DNA from: Macrocystis pyrifera
Lineage: Eukaryota > Sar > Phaeophyceae > Laminariales > Laminariaceae
NCBI GenBank assembly: GCA_031763025.1
Contig: JASSKH010000050.1
Span: forward strand, 1 to 64,000
Length of the DNA: 64,000 bases
Reading direction: 5' to 3'
This document shows, one piece after another, positions 36,425-48,206 of this stretch. Both the position numbers and the translations under genes were made by a program. The notes below the pieces were generated by a model that made no database searches, was not told the DNA's origin, and saw only the letters and a program-made list of their open reading frames with translations. The first letter of the stretch is position 1. Every line of letters starts with the position of its first letter.

Positions 36425-37975
36425 GAACGGGTGACGCCCCCCGGCGATGGAAAGATGCGACCGTTAAGGTCCTTCATAAAACGAAAGATATCCCTGATTT
36501 CAACAGCTACCGAGGGATTTCGCTTGTTGCCTAATGGGCAAATTATTGCCTGAAATGGTCGCGTCCTGCCTCAGCAACTACAGCTAAGATGAAGGTATAT
36601 TCCTCGAGGAACAGTGCGGTGTTTGCCCAGCACGACCAACAGTCGACATGCTGTTCGTCGTTCGTCGACTGCAAGAACTCGGACGAGCTCGATAACCCCC
36701 CTGTACATGTGCTTCGTCGACCTGCAAAAAAAAACTATGAGTCCGTCGACCGAGAGCTTTTGTGGGTGGTGCTCGCACGCTTCAGCGTGCCGCAGAAGAT
36801 GCTAGCCGATATCTGCCAGTTCAACGAAGTCATGCAAGCTCGCGTGAGCACGGATGACGGTCAGCACTCGAAAAGGTTTGATGTTATTCAGGGACTGCGG
36901 CAAGGATGTGTGCTGTCGCCGCTTCTGTTCAACGTCGTCTGCGCTGCTGTGATACACGTCGTGCTGATATGCTTCAGAGACATGATTCACCTCAAAGAGG
37001 ACCTCGAAGAGGACGGGGCGAAGGTTGACCCACTAGCATGTGTACGGAGGACAGTATGGGGCATGCTGTTAACTGACGACGCAGGCACTGTGTCTAAGTC
37101 GGTGGAAGGCCTTGCGAAGGTGATGACCGTCGCCGTGATCGTTGTCGGAGCAGCCGGCCTCACCGTATCCGAAACGAAAAACGGAGACCATACTGCTGCG
37201 AACACCGAATCAGGCACAACGTAATCGAAGCAACAGGGAAGGGGTACAGAAATACGATGCAGATTTTGTACCTGGACGGTCTTGTCGTCGCACGCGCTAA
37301 CCTTAAGTCAGAGATCAAACGACGGATCCGACTCGCAAGGGCATACTACAATTGGTCCCAACGGGAGCTGTACGATATGGACAATGCCGTGTTCACCCTT
37401 AAGATGCGCATGGTAAAGGCTAGGGTGATCGATACCCTGCTGCACGGGTGTGTGACGTGGACCTTCGGCCAGGAGCACTTTGCTGAGCTCCGAACGGCAC
37501 ACCACGAACTCCTCCAACGGGTCATGCCGTCCAGCACAGACAACGCACCGACCACCTCATGTCGTACGCCAAGGCCCCCAAGAAGGCACAATACGAGAGC
37601 GTCGAGACGGCCATCCACCAACCCCGTCTCCTCCTCGTGGGGGCCGCACAGCTGAAGACCAGTGGGTGGCTGATCCGTCTGGTGATGTTTGGAACGATGG
37701 CTGGTGGGGACAACCCGGGACCAGGCCGATCAGAAAATAACTTGAGCCAAGGTCTAGCAGACGATCTCAGGATTTTTGAAGACACTGAGGGGTCCACGCA
37801 AAGCCCCCCTTTGCTGCTCGGAGCAGAGAGGGTGTTGTAGCCGAGGGCGGCTAAGAAGAGTGGCAAGTGGTATCGTGGGGTGGTCGAAGCGTTGGTCTGT
37901 TTTATGGCGAGGTGTCACAGGGGCGAGGCGGAGAGAAGTTTGCAACGCCACCCAGTCAAGACTCCAAGAACGCCA
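36425..37975 (+). pseudogene. LINE-type reverse transcriptase, 5'-truncated and frameshifted
   Basis: Pieces of one retrotransposon polyprotein appear in order across three phases. RWKDATVKVLHKTKDIPDFN then SYRGISLVA with a stop lies at about 36445-36535. A 211-codon frame at 36589-37224 contains [20 protein letters not shown] and the hallmark [16 protein letters not shown]; the catalytic [YF]xDD is degraded to LLTDDAG. A 132-codon frame at 37257-37655 holds IKRRIRLARAYYNWSQRELY and the C-terminal region to HHELLQRVM. A frame at 37559-37840 continues with TMAGGDNPGPGR, and traces reach about 37975. LINEs copy themselves by target-primed reverse transcription. The endonuclease domain is missing, and no poly-A tail is clear. 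Dead copy. Confidence 0.85.
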
Positions 37976-37979
37976 ACCG

Positions 37980-38450
37980 CCGCTCTCGCCCACCGTACCT
38001 TGGTCGGTCGCGCCGTCGATCGATCGCTCTTTCGCTCCCTTACCCTGAGAGTCCCGTCTACCGAAGTGCGTGCTGCACGCAGCCATCGCTCGGTCGGTCA
38101 CGCCGTCGGTCGTCGACCATCGCTCTTCGTTGGCTTGTTTGCTCGCTCGATCGATCGTTGACCGTCCGTTGATCGTCCGTTCGCTCGGTATAGGTTAGGC
38201 GCTGCCCGCTCGATCGATAGATCGATCGATCGTGCCGTCGCTCGATCTCGTCGTTCCGTACTTAATTTAATGACCTTGGGCCGTGGTCGTCGCTCGCAGG
38301 CGCTCGCTCACTCACTCAGTCAAACACGCCGTCGCTCGACCACGTCGCTCCGTAGTTAGTTGGGCGGCCTTGTGCCACAGTCATCGCTCGCCGTCGCTCG
38401 GTCGGTCGCGCCGTCGGTCGCCAACAGCCGCTCTGGTATTGTGTAAAACA
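37980..38450 (+). repeat. CGATCGAT / CGCTCGGTCG-rich low-complexity region
   Basis: Irregular repeats of CGATCG, GTCGCTCG and GCCGTCG (for example TAGATCGATCGATCG near 38220) and two GTAGGCCGTAGGCCGTAGC units near 38460. It follows directly on the LINE 3' end and may be its tail or a site of slippage. There is no ORF with motifs. Confidence 0.7.
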
Positions 38451-39210
38451 AAAGAAGGCCGTAGGCCGTAGGCCGTAGCTTGTACGACAATTGTCTGCAG
38501 GTGAACTTCTGATACTCCGGTGAACAGCGCGTACCAAAATGATTGATACAGAATACCAGACGCCTGGTACCGTATACGAGGCATGTATTTATTGGAAGAT
38601 GAGCAGGCGTTATATGAACCACATCACCGATGTTAACAACCGCGTACCGCAAGACTCTCTGAGTACTGTAGACGCAACACTCCTATCCGAGATCTGGACT
38701 GGAGTTTTTTACGTTTTTGCGTGCGTACGTACGGTACAGGGTATATTTTTGCATCGAAGAAGGATGACTATCGGGGCTCCTCATCTGAGCAACTACATGC
38801 AGTACAGTGAATGTTGCTTCACTATAAACCGTTATTTTTGACCACCTACACCAGTACACCCAGTGTCCGTCCTTATTCCTTTTCCTAGGGAGATACGAGT
38901 TGTGTGGTCACAGACTGTGAGACAGCGCAAATATATAAACATAAGAACAATCGCAAAAATGGGTAAAGCTAGTGAAATGCCAAGGTAAAAACACTCCCCT
39001 GTGACATGTTTTCTTTTTTTTTCTTGCAGTAGCCAGGCTTGAAAAAGGTAGCAGTACTACCGGGGGGGAGCTACCATGGCACGTCTTGAGCGACGACTCG
39101 ATCTTTGGCATATTTCTTTGCTGAACTGTTCAAGTCGTCGCACGAAACGTAAGGCGCTTCCACCCACGACCGACGGAGTGGCCGGGAGTTACGCGCCGGG
39201 AAAAAAACGT

Positions 39211-39840
39211 TCAAAGGTCTAGTTTTGGTCCAGGCATTGTTGCCGTCTCGATCATGCCTAGGGCGCCCTCTGCTACCCCATTGAATTGGGGACTGTCGAC
39301 CGTCGTGACTTCCTGCTTGATACCGCGTGATCTACTCAGGTCTCTACGCTCCCTCTCCCAGAATTCACCACCCCCATTAAGTTGGACGACTATCACCCTG
39401 AAAGAGACTTCATCAGTCCGAGAATCTGGGAGGAACTGCTCGAACAATTTCACGGTGTCCGACTAGTGGCGCATAAAATATACCCATGTGTGCTGTGAAA
39501 AATCGTCGCGCACGATGAAAGTATACCGCTTCCTCCCGAGAGGCTCTACCACCTTAGGTTCATATTAATCCATAAACAACACTTATTGGTTTCTTATCTG
39601 CTCATGTGAGCGTGGGGTGCTTGATGCCCTTGAGAAGACGCTTCCCCATGGAGCACCCTCTGCGCTCCTACAGCTGTCCCTCGAGGACGAGTTCTTGCTG
39701 CTCCGCGATTTTTCGGAATAGAACCTCGTGGAAGCGTTCAGCAGCGTAACGGAATTCGTTGATATCAATCGCGGACTTGTTTGGCAGTTGCCCTGGGGCG
39801 AACGCAGCACAAGTCGCTTGAGTCTGACTACAATCTACAT
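39211..39840 (-). pseudogene. Copia-type GAG-pre-integrase and integrase remnant
   Basis: The minus strand from about 39840 to 39590 encodes, in one phase, a GAG-pre-integrase zinc region (GCSMGKRLLKGIKHPT). At 39453-39211 it encodes the middle of the integrase catalytic core. QLNGGGEFW stands where an active core has Asp-Asn-Gly-Gly-Glu, and TTVDSPQFNGVAEGALGMIE holds the typical Pro-x-x-Asn-Gly-x-x-Glu block with the third catalytic Glu. Stops and phase changes separate the parts, and the first Asp of the core is replaced. Similarity ends near 39200; the reverse transcriptase and 3' end are missing. Confidence 0.75.
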
Positions 39841-40115
39841 GGGGGCGTCATTCGAATCTGTGGCCGTTTTTAACGAGAGTGGAGAGGAAAAATAGGTCGT
39901 AGCGGAGGTCCGGCACGTGCACAATGCTTGCTTGTTGTACGCCCTTGCACGAGACCGTTTCTGGACCGAATCACAAAAACTATACCATCGTACCCTTTGA
40001 TCGAGCGAGTTCAGCCATCGGTGATGCGCAGTTCTAAGTTGTATTCTCTGTAGTTGGTCATGCAGTCTGCTGAGAGCGTCATGTGAGTGGAAACTCGATT
40101 ATCGCAAATCCAGGC
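39840..40115 (-). pseudogene. Copia-type aspartic protease remnant
   Basis: In the frame 40298-40011, after a Gly/Arg-rich segment, the protein reads WICDNRVSTHMTLSAD, where Copia proteases have Asp-Ser-Gly-Ala followed by a His-Met-Thr block. The catalytic triplet is degraded to DNR. The DNA just downstream encodes, in another phase, VHVPDLRYDLFS, the conserved loop that precedes the GAG-pre-integrase region. Order and strand match the integrase remnant that follows. Confidence 0.7.
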
Positions 40116-43000
40116 CGCGTCTCCTACCCGCTCCCACCCCCGTACCCGATCCTGCCGCCGCTCCCACCCCCGCATTAATCTCAGTCCCAACATCCGTGCA
40201 TGCACGCCGCCGCTTGTCCCTAGCCGTTGCAGCAATACGGAGCGTTCCGTCCATGACAAGAACAAGAATCTAGCATGCGGCATGAATCCCAGGAGCATGA
40301 AGTCCTTGTCTTCTTTAACGATCGCAAAACAGAATGTAATGAGAAGGAAGGAGCAAGGACAGTTAAAGAGTTGGATAGAGGTTAAGCAGCATTAGCACAG
40401 AAGGGAGTAAGACCACGTGCATAGGTTTCCACTGTGTTTTGGTTTCCCTTGGTTTTCTTTTTCGGGGAATGTTTTGTTCCTCAGTGTTCAACGTTGAAGC
40501 TCATGCCGCACATTGCCGGGTGGCGAACGCAATCACAAGAACTACAAACAAGTCCGCATGACACGTTTATTCAAATTGCTGGCGTCAGAGATCTACTGCG
40601 GAGACCAGCTGAAAGTTCAGAAACAGTACCCCAACAGCGGCAACAAGAGTAGAACATAGCAAAACATCCATCATGCAATGAAAACGATGTAAGAAAGCTT
40701 TCACAGCGTTGCTGTTCAACGGGCACCCTGCATACTTCTCACCTTTTGGTCCCCGGCCTTGAAGTGGGTATTTACCACGGCGCCATAGAAGGTGTAGAGA
40801 TCAGAGCCCCACGGCTGAACTTCCACGCTGGCTACGTAGTACTTGCCGCCAACTCGGCTGTTGCGTTCAACAGTCCGCTGACCCTCTACGAACAGAATTT
40901 ACCCTGTTAAGTCCCTGGGCTCTTGACCTGCTTAACGCGACGTTGCAATAACAGGGTGTGTTTATTTTGGTAAGAAAGCGTAGTTCTGAGAAGGGGGGAT
41001 GGAAGGAGTGCGAAAGGGGACGACAGGAGAAGGAGAAAAATAGTAACCCCTCTTTTGTTCACCTACACAAAGACAAACCAGAGTTGGAACATGAAATAAA
41101 AGACTCTTAACCCAAATTCGACCAAGGGAACACTACGCAAGCACTACGTTAAAAATGGGGCAAACGAGCCATCCCACAGTAGGGATGCACCCGACGTTCC
41201 TGAGTCCCTCACATTAGGAACTCAATATCTCACCCGATACAATACTTGGAATAAAATCGTTCCTGCCATCTGACCGGTACTTGTATGCGCTAGCCCTAAA
41301 ACGAATACACGGGTATTTTTTTCCTTTTAACTGGTAGTTCCTCACTTAAGGAACTCAATTGGTCAGAAACCTTTCGCCCAAAAGAGCAACCCCCACCGTG
41401 GGGTGACTCAAACACGGTGTGTAGAATTCCACCTGAGTGTCACCTTCCGTTTCCCTCTCTTTGGTCCATGAGCCCCTCCGATGCATCCTTCTGCTTGAAG
41501 ACGCGGAAGAGAAGCTTGGCCACAGACCCCCTCGCAACTTTACGCACCCGCGTATGACTTTACGCACCTGCGTAAATAGATACAACAAAATCGTATGGCG
41601 TGTTGCGTAGTGGTTTCTCCATGCAGCCAGCAACAACGCTTACGGGACGCATGAACACGATGATTGCACGCGATCGGAGAACCGCCTCCGGTGGCATGTA
41701 GGGAAACTTCCACCACCTCACAGAACAACATCGTCGTCACATATGCCAGACCTCTGGCGTCGAAGCTCAATGCCTTAGAGTATACGACGCACACACCATC
41801 GACACCTGGCATGTCTTAAAATGTAAGGTTTCTTCCTTACCAGGTTCTGTGAAACCGGTGCATTTCTTACACGGTAGTTTCTTATATTCTGCGCTCTCAT
41901 CAACCGCTGCATGTTCTATAGGACAGTTTCTCGTCTCGCTGCGCTCTCGAAATCTATTTCCTCGGCTGTTTTTTCCATACTCTCCCTATCCCGGGTGGAT
42001 ATCGATCGCTGGTGCTTCATACATGTCTACTTCCCTATCTTGTTGGTCAGGTTGAGCTTAATTTCCAACACCAAGTTTCTTATTTTTTCGTGAAGCACTG
42101 AGCCTCGATTTCTTGAGCATACTTCCCAAGTGCGGACCAAAAGTACAGAGTTAAAGTTGTTTCGTAGTATGTCGCAGTAAGAAATTTAGCAGGGAGAGCT
42201 CGAGGAACATCACATTCAAGCGCTCCGCATTACAAGTCGAGCACAGCAGGGCCAGCCGTAGTTCACGACTAGCCCCAGGCGCGTTTGCTGCCCTTGGTCT
42301 AGTACATACTACTGTAGCAAGTAGAAGTACTGCAGCCTCTAGTCTGCCTGTGTGTACAACAGCCTTCTGTAACTCATGAAGAGAATACCAGGTACCTGGT
42401 ACCTGGTATGCAACAACGGCTAAGTGAACCTGCGTGAGGCCCAAAACAAAAAAGGAGCCCAAGATTGGTAAGGTCTATACCCCACCACAAACTTGTACTC
42501 GTAGTCCCAACCTGGCCAGGTGGACTTGTTTCACTTCCCTGGAAGCGCTCCAGACAGACCACAGCTCCTCAAAGAACACCACCGCCTGGTGTGTAACGCG
42601 AAGACGGCTATTCCCGGCTCACTCAGCTGTCCCACGTATCACTTCCATTTCTCTCCCAATTCGTCATTGAGAGAGCAGTTGTCTCGGGTGGCATCACTGC
42701 AATCGAGCTGGGATACATCTGAGCTTCCACAACGACCTGTCGACCAAGGTCTAACGGGCAAGGTCCAAGGATTGCGTGCTGTGGTGTGCGCGCTCTCTCC
42801 TCAGCTACTTACACTGCGCATTACCCCTTTCGACTTCGGCTTCGTTCATTGCAAACCCTTCGTGCCCAGTGCCCGATGGGCACCATTTTCTTTGTTGCTT
42901 CCATTCAAACAGTCAGTCATTCGTATCCCATGATTGTCAGTTCAGTTTTCGGGACAATGGTTGGTCTGCCGCAACGTCATCCAGCCACATCCCAGAAGAC
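40115..43000 (-). mobile_element. Copia-associated repeat, copy B (5'/Gag part, inverted relative to copy A)
   Basis: This is the upstream portion of the Copia-like element on the minus strand and is nearly collinear with 10925-13890. It contains the 103-codon frame 42462-42151, which corresponds to 11804-12115, and the conserved VPGTWYSLHEL stretch created by a GGTACC-rich palindrome. Gag is expected between about 41150 and 40120 by position, but no single frame survives. It is interrupted by the 244-bp element at 41166-41409. Similarity to copy A fades just beyond the CTGGATGACGTTGCGGCAGACC block near 42980. Confidence 0.75.
41166..41409. mobile_element. 244-bp inverted-repeat element (MITE-like) inside copy B
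   Basis: Flanked by AAAC at 41162-41165 and 41410-41413. Copy A has the intact site (GGGCAAACACG, minus strand near 12853). Ends are inverted over about 24 bp: GAGCCATCCCACAGTAGGGATGCAC versus GAGTCACCCCACGGTGGGGGTTGC. Inside are two palindromic AGTTCCT..AGGAACTCA units. It is non-coding. A 4-bp duplication does not decide the superfamily. Confidence 0.8.
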
Positions 43001-43519
43001 TCAGGCCTACATACCAAATAATGCCTAGACACATAATACGAAACCCCAGAATATAAATGAAACCATCAGATATCTCCAGACCAGTATCGAGTACAGCGTA
43101 TCACAAACACTGCTTAGGTTTGGTGTATGATCGATTTTGGGAGGTATAAGGCATGATTTAAATTGGTCTTACGCAGTGAGATATTCGAACATTATCTTGA
43201 AGCTTTGAATAAACATGCCTTGGACCACCTGTAAGCGGTTCGTTGGGAAAAAAAATAGGGAAATTGATTACTATTCCTACGGGAACGCCTGACTATCTTT
43301 GGCCTCTTTCAAGGCTTGTGATGGGTCGGGTGGCATTTTCGGTGCTAGTGCCAGTGCTAGGTCCTTGAAAACCAAGCTGGCTGTGTCACCTTCTTCCACG
43401 TTTCATGGCGGTCAGTATGATACCATACGTGTCACATTAATTTATTGCATGCGGCATTCGTGGTTGGCGAAACTTGGGACGATACGCTTGAACCAGCTAG
43501 TTGAGGCTGCCGGTTTCTT

Positions 43520-44145
43520 CTATAGGCTTTGGAGCCAGCATGAGCCTACGTCACCCGAGGAGAATAGAGTCCCATCCACAAATCATATATCCTTCTATAA
43601 ATCTACAACTCCAACAAACCGGGGACAATAGCGGCGATCTCCCGGGTCGACACAGCCCTGCACAGTGTGGAAACCTCAAGTCCACTTGGTCATTCCTAAT
43701 TAGCTGGGGTTCGCAGAGCTGGTGCCACCCGGAAAAATAAGGTCTCATTCTCGAATCACAAATCTTTGCATACACCTGCAACTCCTACATACCGGGGACG
43801 AACGTGGTGGGCCCCACGGTCGATATCACCCGGCACGGTGTGGACACCCAGTCGCACTGGCCGATTACAGATCGGCTGGGGTTTGTCGAGCCAGCGCCGC
43901 CCGGGGAGGCCCGGGTCCCATAACCGGATCATTGGTTCTCATATATATAATATCTAACAACGCACCGGGGAACAAACCGTTGGTCTTCCAGGTCGATACT
44001 GCCTCGCACGTTGTGGAAACCCCAACCCCACTAGCTGATTACTCATTGGCTGGAGTTCGTGAAGCCAGATCCACCCGGGATACATAGGGTTCCATCCCCG
44101 GATAAGAAATCCTTCCATACATCTACAACTACCCTCTTGGACCTT
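43520..44145 (-). repeat. Satellite array, left arm (about 173-bp units)
   Basis: The CCGGGG(A)AC anchor recurs at 43619, 43792 and 43965, 173 bp apart. Each unit also has a GTCGATA..GCC..CAC.GTGTGGAAACC block and a GGCTGGGGTTCG..GAGCCAG block. There are about 3.5 units at roughly 70-80% mutual similarity. The same unit occurs in the opposite orientation at 44800-45640. Confidence 0.85.
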
Positions 44146-44625
44146 TGAACACTATCATGTCACGGAGTAGGGATGTTCTAATGGGAGTTCGTTCGAATTG
44201 AACCGTTGTCCGAAGAACGGCGCAGCGGAGCACGTAGGCGTGTAGCAACACACCGCTTGGGGCAATGACCCCAAGCAGTCCCGCCACATGGCCCTTGCTA
44301 CCCCTGCAGTGTGAGTATCTTGATAATTCAGCATACCCTCCATTCGGGGAGAGTGTATTGACTGGCAGGCCACCGAAGTCGAGAGGCTGGACGGGAGATT
44401 TCGTATTTAAACCAACCAGATGGGTGCAGGAATTTAGCTTCTATCAGCCAGTTCGCGAGCAACTGGAAACGAATTTCCTGCGGGCTTGGATGTTAGAACT
44501 CGAACGAATGAAAGACCCGTGAGTTGCTTTGCTCGTGTGACCTTTTGTCGGCTATCCAGCTGAGATGGATACTGCACTGTAATACTTTGTTGGCGTTACG
44601 CCGTTCATTGATAGTGCTCAGGGTG

Positions 44626-44790
44626 CAGGCATTCGGCATGCCTGCTACCCGGCGACTTTCAATTTATTTTGGCATACGACAAAACCAAACAACGACACAC
44701 ACTCCTGAAACAACCGCAACGAAAAACAAACCAGTGGGGAAGCATTTCTGGACGAATTCACGAAAAGCGTTTTCTAAGTTTTGCCCTACT
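44626..44790 (+). repeat. Dispersed repeat fragment (partner at 20392-20470 and 21042-21060)
   Basis: See the partner at 20392. This copy lacks the foldback element found there, so it approximates the empty site. It lies in the spacer between the two opposed satellite arrays. Confidence 0.6.
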
Positions 44791-44799
44791 TGGGTTTAG

Positions 44800-45640
44800 T
44801 CATCCGGAGCCGTCGCCTTATCCTCCCCGCGTGTCGCTGGCGCCACGAATCCAAGCCAATCAGTGATGCGGGTAGTGGGATGAGGGTTTATCCACCGTGG
44901 GGGGCGGCATTGACTCCGAGGGTCATCTTTTTAATCCCCGGTGTGTTGAAATTGTAACTGTATGGAAGTGTTTATGATTCAGGAATGGCACCCTATCCTC
45001 CCCGGGCGAAGCTGTTTCTACGGACCTCAGCCAATCTGTGATAAGAGCCAGGATGGGGTGGGGGGGTCTGCAACGTGCGTGGCGCTATCAACCCGGGAGA
45101 TCGCCGGTTTCGTTCCCGACTTGTCGGAGTCGCAGATGCATGAATGGATTTCTGACCCGCGGATGGGACCTTATCCTTTTCCTCCCGAGGTGATGAGGAT
45201 CCTTGATGCTATCCCAGCCAGTCAGCGATCAGCCAGTGGGGTGTTGGGTTACCGCGTCATGCGAGGCGATATCCAGAGCGGGAACCGGCGTTGCCGTCCC
45301 CGGATCGTCGAAGTAGTTAACGTGTGGAAGGATTGATGATCCGTGGATGGGCCCTTGTCCTCTAGAAGTGCGGCGGAGCCCTACCGCCGCCCCATTCAAT
45401 CAGTTACGAGCCAGCGGGGTTCGGGTTTCCACACTGTGCGCGGCGATATCGACTGGAGAGATCACCGGTTTCGTCCTTGTGCTGTCGGAGGTGTAGATGT
45501 ATGGAAACATTCATGATCCGGTGATGGCACGTTACTCTCTCCGGGTGGTGCTGGCTCCACGAACCTCGACCAACCAGTGATAGAACTAATGGGGTTGCGG
45601 TTTTTCCACACGTCTCCACATGTGCGATATCGACGGTTCG
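44800..45640 (+). repeat. Satellite array, right arm (about 173-185-bp units, opposite orientation)
   Basis: Four to five diverged units. The GT.GATGTATGGAA-type segment recurs near 44960, 45131, 45316 and 45490. Each is followed by ATGATCCG..GATGG.ACC, then a CCGGGTGG.GCTGGCTCCACGAAC block, then GGGGTT.GGGTTTCCACAC. These are the reverse complement of the left-array units. The 124-codon frame at 44962-45336 simply crosses units. Confidence 0.8.
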
Positions 45641-46900
45641 AAACTCATCCTAGCAAGCTTCATGTCGTACTACGGTCGCGCGTACGACGTAGAGGTACGG
45701 TTTAATGAAATATATAGGGCGGTGCCCCCTGGGTGATAACACCAGGGTTAACATGGCGGTTTTGAAAGGACGGTCGGCTCCCGACCATACGGTATACAGG
45801 GGCTATAACCTTCATGGAGATGAGACACGATCTGGCACGACTTGGTTTATTATGAAATAACTCGTACTACTTAGAACACAATCGTGGTCGCGATTCGTGA
45901 TGAACTTCACGATTGGAGACAAAGCCACATGTTCTCGAACGTGCCGCGACTGCAACCCACAAGGCACCCACGAAGCACTCAGCCGGGATCAACCCTATGG
46001 AATGAATGTTCCAACACCCCGCTTCGATATGCCTGTTGCAGTGTTGTGTTGCGGGCAAGGCGATGCTTGGAATGCGTAACTGAAATACCCTCGAAGACGA
46101 ACATCCAAATACAACCACTATTTGTTTTTCATCACTGGTACTTTTCAGCCTAGCTCGTAGGAGGTGTTACCCTCAGCGATCTTCTGGACAAGCCGTGGTC
46201 ACAGGTGTCATCCCTACCCCCCCCCAGTACGTGCCTTCATTTTTAGTCGCGAATAAGGTTCAGCGTTCCCACTGCTCGTCGATTTTCATCCAATGTAGCT
46301 AACTCACGCTCTCGCGCTTTCCGCTAATCATTTTGTTTAATACAAGAAAAAATCCCTATGAGCATGCACTCGGTCAGACTCGAACCCACGAAATTGATCT
46401 TGGTAGGCACGCGGACCCCGTACCAAGTCACGGGAGACGCCGGCACTGTACGGGACATCACCTACTCGCACATATCTCCCAATACGTCTTTTGCATCACG
46501 ACTACCGCCACGCAACCAGTGCGACAGTCGTGACTCGTTCATGTTTTTGCTGTTGCATAATGTTTGATGGACAATATGGCCAGGTGTACATGACATGGGC
46601 CTGAACATCCGGGTATTGGCAAAATCGAGGGTTTTGGTGTGCATCAGATACAGGAGAGTACAGGGTACCGCTGAAGTAGGTGCAAATCGCGTGGTCCCGT
46701 TCGTGAAATTAAAGGGCACGGAAATCTGGCGGACGAAACCCGTTGAGCGACAGTCGTGGGCGGCGTGTGTCCCTGACAGGGGCGCGTGGGGTGAGTTTTC
46801 TAAGTCTGTATTCCGGCAAATCGTTTGCAAACTCGGCAGGTAGCCCAAAGCGCAGGCACACCGAGAACTGTTCGTTTGCGTCGTCGCTCCGTTCTTTCAT
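45640..46900. other. Intergenic, no supported gene
   Basis: Only short overlapping frames, apart from the tRNA-related repeat at 46345-46440. A short C-run is present at 46217-46226. Confidence 0.5.
46345..46440 (-). repeat. tRNA-like sequence, probably a tRNA pseudogene or SINE head
   Basis: On the minus strand a B box (GTGGGTTCGAGTCTGACC) follows an A-box-like GTGACTTGGTACGGGG at suitable spacing, and a T-run (GGGATTTTTTC) lies just downstream as a possible Pol III terminator. The 5' side does not pair with the CGAGTGC acceptor, and the T stem has mismatches, so a functional tRNA is unlikely. Confidence 0.45.
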
Positions 46901-48206
46901 GCCATCGTTTTGTTCGCTTGTACAATCGCTCGATCGGCTCTTGGTCGCCCGGTTGCAGGTCCGCGGCCGAGGCAAAATTAGCCCGGGATATACCAAATGG
47001 CTTAGTAGGCAGTATTCGTCAACTAGAGTGCTTGTATAGGTATCAGGTAGATACTCGTACATAGCGCACAACAAGCTGAGCGTTGGTGAACAGGCCACTG
47101 GTGCGTGTCAGCTATCCTTATCCGTCGTTTTATCTTGTTAACGCCGATCGTTAAGGGTCAATGTGCAGAAGGAAAGCCAGAGTCATGCCGGGAGTGAGAT
47201 TGCCGGGAGCAGACGGACAGCCAGATATACAGACAGACAAACAGACAGACAAACAGACAGGCAGACAGGCAGGCAGACAGGCTAAATTATTGACCGCCGT
47301 TTCAGATACCTCGGTAGACACTGAAACATCTCCCACATGACTGTGGTTGTATGTATTGCATGCCCTGTTTTGGTGTCAACATATTTATCTGAAAGGTATC
47401 GCAAATGTCGAACCGGACTTCGACCGTGTACAATTTTTCTGCAGTTGAAATATTGCTACTGATGAAGTCGAAACACATGGAGATACCCTGCGCCACACCG
47501 CTATCCAACATGTATCATAGATCCAACACGTCGCCGATATCGTGCGACCTAATTTCCGTGTGGAACACGGTCAACCCTTACGTTGGATTGTGAGTTGTTG
47601 ACATAACTTCGCCAAGTGTCGCGGGTAATACTCCAAAGCGCCCTTGACCTGCCCCCCCCCCCTCACTCTAGCCTGGGCGATGGAAACCAGTCAGTTCGAA
47701 TATAGTTTGTCAACACCTCTCGATATAATGGCATTGGCTGTCAACACCACTTAAAATGTTCAACATTGCCAAACTTGAATCTGCTCCCGACTTCGTGCCA
47801 CTCTGCTCATACCCCCCACGTAGTGCACCCGCATACGTGATACCGATTACCACCGCTGGGCCGTCATTTCACGTTGTCTGGCCCTGAGCAAAGCACTCTA
47901 TATTCATGAAAACGCATTACACTACAATAGGTCATCGGCGGACCCTCTCTTAGCAACATGCTACACCAAAAGTTTATATCGGTGTTTTCATAGCCTCTAC
48001 TAAGCTGGTGGCCGGCGTTGCGAGAGTTGTACACGTACAGCACGAGCTTCGTCTCACCCAAATATCCAATCATTTTGGTCAACAAGAGGATCAGCCGTTC
48101 ATCGAAGCAATACATGATGCAAAGCAGGTGTGACATCTTGACCAGCATCAGCGTAAGGCTTGGTCGAGTACCGTGATGGATGCAAACGAGTACAGGCGAG
48201 CGGTGT
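46900..48206 (-). other. 3' flank of fucosyltransferase copy 2
   Basis: Shares short blocks with 22900-24079 (see that entry). It contains a CAGA/CAGG microsatellite absent from the copy 1 flank, and a C-run near 47650. No gene is supported. Confidence 0.5.
47210..47282 (+). repeat. CAGA/CAGG tetranucleotide microsatellite
   Basis: About 17 units of CAGA, CAAA and CAGG with few interruptions (ACAGACAGACAAACAGACAGGC). On the minus strand it reads as a Cys/Leu/Ser/Val repeat, which explains the frame there. Confidence 0.9.

Noticed and set aside
46345..46440. A functional tRNA gene
   Set aside because: The B box and a T-run are present, but the acceptor stem does not pair and the T stem has mismatches.
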